Positions 4,115 to 8,083 of a stretch of DNA of 8,083 nt are shown here, in pieces. Position 1 is the stretch's first letter. Each line of letters starts with the position of its first letter. The stretch is from Granulicella sp. (GTDB lineage: Bacteria; Acidobacteriota; Terriglobia; Terriglobales; Acidobacteriaceae). The notes beneath the pieces are model-generated. The model ran no database searches. It worked only from the letters and a program-made list of their open reading frames with translations, and was not told where the DNA came from. Both the position numbers and the translations under genes were made by a program. The stretch spans positions 1 to 8,083 of the forward strand of contig PKWK01000056.1 of NCBI GenBank assembly GCA_003133205.1. The letters are read 5' to 3'.

Positions 4115-6838
4115 TGTCGGCGCAGATCCATCTCCGCCCCCGGGCGAGCCCATATCCATGATCGCCAACTCGACGTCATACTTCCCTGTTAGCCCTGTCT
4201 GATCCACCACCGGGGTCACCCCGCTTCCAATAAAAGCCGTCAGCTCCGCCATCGTGATCCCGAGATACGCGTTTCCGGACTGCCTCCCATCCGCCGTTCG
4301 GCGGGAGACCGTCTTCCAGGAACCGCCAAAACTCATCCCGTTCGCAGGCATGGGTTCGCCGGGCGGACTCTCTTTCATCTTGATTCCATGCTTGCCCACT
4401 ACCAGCGCATACCCCGGCACGTCGATCGGCATCGTATGGACCACTAGCTTGAACCTGTCTTCCAGCATGGCCCGCAGCATCGGAGCGACCAGGCTCATCC
4501 GCTGTGCCTGATTCAGGCCTTTCATCGCTTCGATGGTCGCGTCGTCCGTTTTGGCAGTAATGTCGTACGGCGCATTCATCACCCACGCCGGAGCGCCCTT
4601 CACCCGATCGAGAGGCGGCCTGACGGTGGAGGAGGTTGGGGCGACGAGATAGGCGTCCAGGATCACCCGAGCCAGCGGCACATTGTTGGCGTTGTATCCA
4701 GTTCGACTCACGCCCCAGGCCACGCCCGGCGACCCGCTGTTGTTAGGTTTGATTGAAGCGACCTCGAACATAGGTGCCTTCGCACCCGTGGCAGCACCTA
4801 CCTGGCCCATTGCTACCGGTCCTGACACAGCCAGGTGCCCGACCACAAGCTCCGCGCCGTCCACACTCGGCTTCTCCACCGAGTCGATCACGTACGTCGT
4901 CACCGGCAACTTCCTCGGCTCCAGCTTCAGCCCGAGCTGGGACTCAATCTGATCGAGCAGTATCGGCGCGTCCTTGTCATACGAGGGCTTGAATGTGAAA
5001 TCGTAGCTCCCCTTCAGGCCCGTCTCGTCCACCACCAGTCGATCGACCTGCGCGTTGGCCGCAATCTCAATCAATAGCTGGCTGATCGGCAGTGCCTTTC
5101 CCACCCATGTGCTGCCCGTCATCAGGAACGTCCCCGGCGGCGCGTTCTCCGCCGTCCAGTTGTCGCCCTTCTCCCATGCATCCACCGCCTCCTGGTCCGC
5201 GTTCAGGGGAGGCGCGTCCACCGGCTTCAGTTTTACCCCTCCCTTCGCCTGCACCAGCGCATAGACCGGCTTCACTTGCGTCTCTGTATGCATCTTCAGG
5301 TGAAAGCGCTCGGCGAGCAGCCTTCGCATCATGGGGCGGATGCGGTCCCTCCGCTGCGCGTCGGAGAGCTTGCCCCAGGTCGCTACCTCGGCGTCGTCTA
5401 CCTTCGCATTGATGTCGAACTCCTGCGAACTTACCCAGTCCGGGCCGCCCTGGACCAGGCCGGTTCCCATATGCGGAAGGTAGGCAAAATACACCAACGA
5501 CTGCACCGGCTGGCGCATGACGTTCACCCGGCCCGACGGCGTCAGCAGGACTCCCATCGAGCCCGAGCCGTTGTTCCCGGCGGGAGCGGCGGGGCGAATG
5601 CTGGCCACCTCGAACGCCGGCCCCGTTGCCGCATCGGCGATCGCTGCATCCGCTCCTGTGCCCGTAATCTCTCCGGTCGACGCCTGCGCCTCCGCAATCA
5701 ATCCCGTGGACGGCGTCGCCTCCTCTGGAATGATCGCGTGCGCCGCTGCACGGAAGGGTGCTGGAACCACCTTCAGCGCCGCGAATGCCATCCTTCTGGC
5801 TGCCTTCGCCTGCCCCAGCATGATCGGAACGGAGACTGCAAGCAATCCAACTGCAAGCAGTAGCAGTTTTTTGCCGAAGTCCAATTTGTGCACGAGACCG
5901 TTCGTCATGATTTGCATGACTCGCTTCTTCAAGTCGGCTCCCGTGATTCCGGAGATGCAAGCCAGCGGAACCTCAGAGCAGAACTTGCAAACCTTCAGAA
6001 TGCTCTCCGCATAAACATGAGGCTTCCCGCAAAGCAGTATTACCGCTTCGTCGCAGGCGCGTTCGCGTTCCTCCTCCAGTCGCGCTCCTACCCACCAGAC
6101 CAGAGGATGGAACCAGAAGATGGCTTCGACCAGCATGTGGATGACGGCAGTCAGGTTGTCGTGCCGCCGCACATGACAGATTTCATGAGCGAGAATCGCC
6201 TCAATGTGCCGGTCGTCAAGGTGCTGGGAGATTCCCTCAGGCCATATCAGCGCCGGTCGGAAGATGCCGAAGATGCCTGGCTCCATCCAGTTTCGAGACA
6301 GCAGCAGCTTGATCTGCCTGTGTCCTCCGATCGGCTCCAGGAGGCGCAGAGCATCAAGCTCGCGCCCTTCTTCTAGCGGCACAGCTTTGCGCATCACCAT
6401 CGAAACGCGGATCCAGCTCGCTGCCCAGACGCCGAGAACTATGGTCACTCCGATGAGCCAGGCCGCAACAAGCAGGGCTGGAATCAGATGAACCGGCGCT
6501 GACCGAGTGGTGGACGGAGCGACCTGGTAAACCACCTGAGCTTCCGGCTGAGCAAAGGGTTGGCCAACCTCCTCGATCGCCGAGTACACAGCAGTCTGCG
6601 CCGGTGCACTCGTCCGGGGAGTCGCCAGATAACTTCCAACGGTCATTAGCAGTGAGAAGGGAATGAGGAACTTCAGGGAAGCCGCCATCCAGATCCAGTA
6701 ACGGGCACGGGCCTGGTTTTTTCGGAGCGCCAGAGCGAGGAGTCCGGCTACGGCAGCAAAGAGCGTCGATTGCCACAGGTGGTTGGCCACCTCCGGCGCA
6801 ACGGATGTCCATAACGCAGTTAAGGCTGGCTGGGTCAT
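4088..6838 (-). CDS. BlaR1-like M56 membrane peptidase with two TIGR03435 domains, C-terminally truncated
   Basis: This 916-residue sensor-type protein pairs with the BlaI-like repressor encoded just before it. Membrane segments lie at about 22-38, 48-70, 117-142 and 323-343. The M56 zinc peptidase has HEICH at 218-222, then WFHPLVWW and EEERERACDEAV (255-266), the usual BlaR1/MecR1 core. In place of a penicillin-binding sensor, the outer part has two TIGR03435 domains. Domain 1 spans about 409-660 (FEVASIRP to QLGLKLEPRK and VEKPS). Domain 2 starts at 690 (FEVASIKP) and stops soon after VVDQTGLTGKYDVEL (877-891). Domain 2 therefore lacks the last ~40 residues that domain 1 has. Its final eight residues (PSTTVLQN) are encoded by the end of the MITE-like element. 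The peptidase presumably cleaves the repressor on a signal sensed outside the membrane, but the signal is unknown. The start overlaps the repressor stop by ATGA. Confidence 0.9.
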   Translation of the reverse strand: MTQPALTALWTSVAPEVANHLWQSTLFAAVAGLLALALRKNQARARYWIWMAASLKFLIPFSLLMTVGSYLATPRTSAPAQTAVYSAIEEVGQPFAQPEAQVVYQVAPSTTRSAPVHLIPALLVAAWLIGVTIVLGVWAASWIRVSMVMRKAVPLEEGRELDALRLLEPIGGHRQIKLLLSRNWMEPGIFGIFRPALIWPEGISQHLDDRHIEAILAHEICHVRRHDNLTAVIHMLVEAIFWFHPLVWWVGARLEEERERACDEAVILLCGKPHVYAESILKVCKFCSEVPLACISGITGADLKKRVMQIMTNGLVHKLDFGKKLLLLAVGLLAVSVPIMLGQAKAARRMAFAALKVVPAPFRAAAHAIIPEEATPSTGLIAEAQASTGEITGTGADAAIADAATGPAFEVASIRPAAPAGNNGSGSMGVLLTPSGRVNVMRQPVQSLVYFAYLPHMGTGLVQGGPDWVSSQEFDINAKVDDAEVATWGKLSDAQRRDRIRPMMRRLLAERFHLKMHTETQVKPVYALVQAKGGVKLKPVDAPPLNADQEAVDAWEKGDNWTAENAPPGTFLMTGSTWVGKALPISQLLIEIAANAQVDRLVVDETGLKGSYDFTFKPSYDKDAPILLDQIESQLGLKLEPRKLPVTTYVIDSVEKPSVDGAELVVGHLAVSGPVAMGQVGAATGAKAPMFEVASIKPNNSGSPGVAWGVSRTGYNANNVPLARVILDAYLVAPTSSTVRPPLDRVKGAPAWVMNAPYDITAKTDDATIEAMKGLNQAQRMSLVAPMLRAMLEDRFKLVVHTMPIDVPGYALVVGKHGIKMKESPPGEPMPANGMSFGGSWKTVSRRTADGRQSGNAYLGITMAELTAFIGSGVTPVVDQTGLTGKYDVELAIMDMGSPGGGDGSAPTPSTTVLQN

Positions 6839-7218
6839 GAATCCCCCTTGCTCTCCAACTCTCGTAGTGCCTTCTCAGCTTCCTTCACGTCTTCCGGTGT
6901 CAGCTTGCCATACTTGACCAGGTGCGCCACCACCGGCTGGGTGCGTCCTCCGAACAGAGCCAACAGATCATCGATCAGCCGCCGTTGTGCAGCACCCCGG
7001 GAGACTGCCGCCGCAAAGATGTGAGAATTGCCGATCTTCTTGACGAGCCGGACGATCTTCTTCGTTTCCATCCGAGTCACAGTGGTCTGGATGGTCGTGT
7101 AAGCCGGTCGATTCTTGCTGGGGAAGGCTTCCTGGATCTCACGGACCGAGCAGTCGCCCTTGGTCCAAAGGGTTTCCATGATCCGGAGTTCGAGCTTCGT
7201 CAACCTGGGTGTGGCCAT
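6835..7218 (-). CDS. blaI: BlaI/MecI-family transcriptional repressor
   Basis: This 127-residue protein starts MATPRLTKLELRIMETLW, followed by SVREIQEAFP and AYTTIQTTVTRMETKKIVRL, the winged-helix domain of BlaI/MecI repressors (about residues 6-75). The C-terminal half (RLIDDLLALFGGRTQPVVAHLVKYG) is the dimerisation helix region. ATG at 7218 was chosen over an upstream in-frame GTG (7272) because it begins the family homology and has AGAAGGAA just before it. The stop overlaps the ATG of the M56 peptidase gene (ATGA), so the two form one operon. Family members bind dyad operators as dimers and are inactivated by proteolysis triggered by the M56 partner. Confidence 0.93.
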   Translation of the reverse strand: MATPRLTKLELRIMETLWTKGDCSVREIQEAFPSKNRPAYTTIQTTVTRMETKKIVRLVKKIGNSHIFAAAVSRGAAQRRLIDDLLALFGGRTQPVVAHLVKYGKLTPEDVKEAEKALRELESKGDS

Positions 7219-7226
7219 GGTTCCTT

Positions 7227-7273
7227 CTACCTCTGTAGTCTTTCCTCCTACTGGTGTGGGAGACACTACCACA
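7227..7273 (-). promoter_or_regulatory. Candidate operator region of the BlaI-like operon
   Basis: Two dyads lie directly upstream of the repressor start. CTAC-CTCT-GTAG (7227-7238) resembles the CTACA/TGTAG half-sites of BlaI/MecI operators. TGTGG-9-CCACA (7255-7273) lies further out. Autoregulation through such sites is normal for the family. The -35/-10 elements could not be fixed with confidence, so the binding sites are inference. Confidence 0.4.
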
Positions 7274-7580
7274 GCTTAATCAAGTAATGCAACCGGAAGC
7301 TTGAACCCGCTGGCTCCTCAATGGGTCGGGATGGGGCCGGACCATGTCATCGCTGGGCTTGGGGAAGTCCGACAGGCGCTCTAGTTCTCCGACGCGACTC
7401 GCCTTGCCATGGTCATCGACTGCGGCATGTATCGACCGTATACTGGCACGCTAGTTCAACTGCACGGAAACCGGGTTATAGGTAACTTCGAGCGGAATCG
7501 CGAGACGCTGAAATGCCTTCGTAGACGGTCCAGGAAGCCTGAAGAGTTCGAAAATCGTCCACTAGGGCCGACCATATATC
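7274..7580. other. Intergenic stretch without a supported gene
   Basis: About 300 bases between the divergently oriented repressor gene and the tRNA-Arg gene. An open frame (7409-7765) runs through the tRNA-Arg gene and is therefore not believed. The segment must hold the promoters for both directions. Isolated tRNA-like pieces (GTTCGA at 7548, GCCGACCA at 7567) could not be folded into a tRNA. Confidence 0.5.
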
Positions 7581-7656
7581 GCAGGTGTCGTCCAACGGAT
7601 CAGGGCACAGAGCTACGAACTCTGAGACGAAGGTTCAATTCCTTCCGCCTGCACCA
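7581..7656 (+). tRNA. tRNA-Arg(ACG)
   Basis: This 76-base tRNA folds cleanly. The acceptor is GCAGGTG with CGCCTGC (one T-G pair). The D-arm is GTCC/GGGC, with GG in the loop. The anticodon stem is CAGAG/CTCTG around the loop CTACGAA (anticodon ACG, the classic Arg loop). The T-arm is GAAGG-TTCAATT-CCTTC. The discriminator is A and the CCA end is encoded. A run of five T follows directly and may end the transcript. Confidence 0.93.
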
Positions 7657-7696
7657 TTTTTCAATTGCAGGATCGCATCATCAAGGAGTGAACAGC

Positions 7697-7765
7697 ATGA
7701 GACAGATAACAAAAAACGTCGTCACCGGAATCCGCGAAAAGCGGATGGGGTGGGTCATGTTCTAG
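7697..7765 (+). CDS. 22-residue ORF, possible leader peptide between tRNA genes
   Basis: ATG 7697 is preceded by AAGGAG at 7683-7688 with 8 bases between, an excellent ribosome binding site. The peptide is basic at first (MRQITKNVVTGIREKR) and ends in a hydrophobic, Trp-containing tail (MGWVMF). A hairpin ATCCGC-GAAAA-GCGGAT (7730-7746) lies within the reading frame. The TAG stop (7763-7765) touches the first base of a long hairpin and precedes a terminator, which is the layout of an attenuator leader. A short independent peptide or chance are alternatives. Confidence 0.45.
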   Translation: MRQITKNVVTGIREKRMGWVMF

Positions 7766-7799
7766 GGGACTGTGTCTCGTGTTGTACTCACAGAACCCC
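7765..7799 (+). promoter_or_regulatory. Possible antiterminator hairpin competing with the terminator
   Basis: GGGG (7765-7768) and CTGTG (7770-7774) can pair with CACAG (7789-7793) and CCCC (7796-7799). The same CCCC is the 5' arm of the terminator stem at 7796-7812, so only one of the two structures can form at once. The regulatory role is inferred from geometry. Confidence 0.4.
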
Positions 7800-7818
7800 G
7801 CCCAGTGCGGGGATTTTT
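7796..7818 (+). terminator. Intrinsic terminator upstream of tRNA-Trp
   Basis: CCCCGC (7796-7801) and GCGGGG (7807-7812) form a perfect 6-bp GC stem with a 5-base loop, followed by ATTTTTA. It would end transcripts coming from the tRNA-Arg/leader ORF side before tRNA-Trp, unless the alternative hairpin forms. Confidence 0.8.
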
Positions 7819-7844
7819 ATTGGTCTTTGATAGTTGAAAATTAC

Positions 7845-7920
7845 GGGGGAGTAAGCGAAGTGGCTACATTGTCGATCTCCAAAACCGAACCCGCAGGTTC
7901 GAGTCCTGCCTCCCTCGCCA
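7845..7920 (+). tRNA. tRNA-Trp(CCA), with stem mismatches
   Basis: This 76-base tRNA has acceptor GGGGGAG with CTCCCTC (one G-T), T-arm GCAGG-TTCGAGT-CCTGC, anticodon loop CTCCAAA (CCA, Trp), discriminator G as in bacterial tRNA-Trp, and an encoded CCA. The anticodon stem TCGAT/ACCGA has an A-C mismatch, and the D-stem AGCG/CATT has a C-A mismatch and a G-T pair. It looks like a diverged tRNA-Trp, perhaps a mobile or second copy. It may still be functional. Confidence 0.85.
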
Positions 7921-7921
7921 T

Positions 7922-7991
7922 GCCTCGTACCAGGGGAACCCCCGCTCTCATAAGGCGGTGGGGCTGAGTTCGATTCTCAGGCGAGGCACCA
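7922..7991 (+). tRNA. tRNA with CAT anticodon (Met or Ile2) and a minimal D-arm
   Basis: It starts one base after the CCA of the tRNA-Trp gene. The acceptor is GCCTCGT with GCGAGGC (one T-G). The anticodon stem is CCGCT/GGCGG around CTCATAA (anticodon CAT). The variable loop is TGGGG and the T-arm is CTGAG-TTCGATT-CTCAG. The discriminator is A and CCA is encoded. Only 70 bases long, because just 13 bases lie between the acceptor and the anticodon stem. The D-arm is reduced to about GGG-GAA-CCC (7933-7941). CAT could be elongator Met or, with lysidine, Ile. No choice is possible from sequence alone. Confidence 0.75.
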
Positions 7992-8083
7992 TCCTTGGAG
8001 GAAAGCGCAGGGCGCGGCGGGGCCTTATAAGCCCTGTAGTCGGTAGATAACCGATGCCGGTACTAGTGCTACGACCGCGTAGA

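Noticed and set aside
5067..5960. Long minus-strand frame and plus-strand frames overlapping the M56/TIGR03435 gene
   Set aside because: Shadows caused by high GC content. The M56/TIGR03435 frame has clear domains.
7280..7345. tRNA-like GGGTTCAAGC motif on the minus strand
   Set aside because: The T stem does not pair properly and no anticodon loop with the normal pattern was found.
7530..7575. Possible tRNA remnant ending in GCCGACCA with a GTTCGA motif
   Set aside because: CGGTCC can pair with GGGCCG, but only about 50 bases lie between the ends and no anticodon or T stem forms.
7409..7765. 118-codon plus-strand open frame
   Set aside because: It runs through the tRNA-Arg gene. Only its last 22 codons have a good ribosome binding site and are listed separately.
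1..8083. CRISPR array or retron
   Set aside because: No regularly spaced repeats with unique spacers and no reverse transcriptase are present. The only short direct repeats are the three at 3846-3901 and pairs near 1268 and 1328.

Overview
The window looks like a piece of an Acidobacteriota genome (class Terriglobia, e.g. the Edaphobacter/Granulicella/Terriglobus group). The main clue is a BlaI-type repressor next to an M56 (BlaR1-like) membrane peptidase that carries two TIGR03435 domains, a soil-acidobacterial hallmark. The assignment rests on protein family recognition only.

Region 1 (1-1310) is the right half of an IS21-family insertion sequence: the last codons of istA, a complete istB, a small passenger gene resembling DUF4288, a long stem-loop, and a right end with two copies of a GGGGCCA..TCA motif. 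Region 2 (1311-3825) is an accessory cargo module. An AT-rich leader precedes a helix-turn-helix protein gene, a small alanine-rich protein gene overlapping it by ATGA, and the first ~42 codons of a large serine recombinase. The recombinase is frameshifted one base before its catalytic serine and runs straight into a gene for a Mom-family DNA-modification enzyme (the phage Mu Mom relatives). Two unrecognised small genes follow. This looks like a recombinase transposition operon whose recombinase body was replaced by a mom gene.

Region 3 (3826-4114) is a junction. It has three 13-bp direct repeats at 21-22 bp spacing and then a 167-bp MITE-like element with 23-bp inverted ends. The MITE end supplies the last eight codons and the stop of the neighbouring M56/TIGR03435 gene, whose second TIGR03435 domain is cut short. 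Region 4 (4088-7218, minus strand) is the blaI-blaR1-like operon with ATGA overlap and translational coupling.

Region 5 (7274-8083, plus strand) holds tRNA genes: a regular tRNA-Arg(ACG), a tRNA-Trp(CCA) with mismatches, and, one base later, a CAT-anticodon tRNA with an extremely small D-arm. Between the Arg and Trp genes is a 22-codon ORF with a good Shine-Dalgarno sequence. It is followed by two mutually exclusive hairpins, the second a good intrinsic terminator, which resembles an attenuator upstream of the tRNA-Trp gene.

The most interesting parts are the recombinase/Mom chimera with its HTH and small-protein partners, the MITE-made C-terminus of the sensor peptidase, and the attenuator-like tRNA locus.
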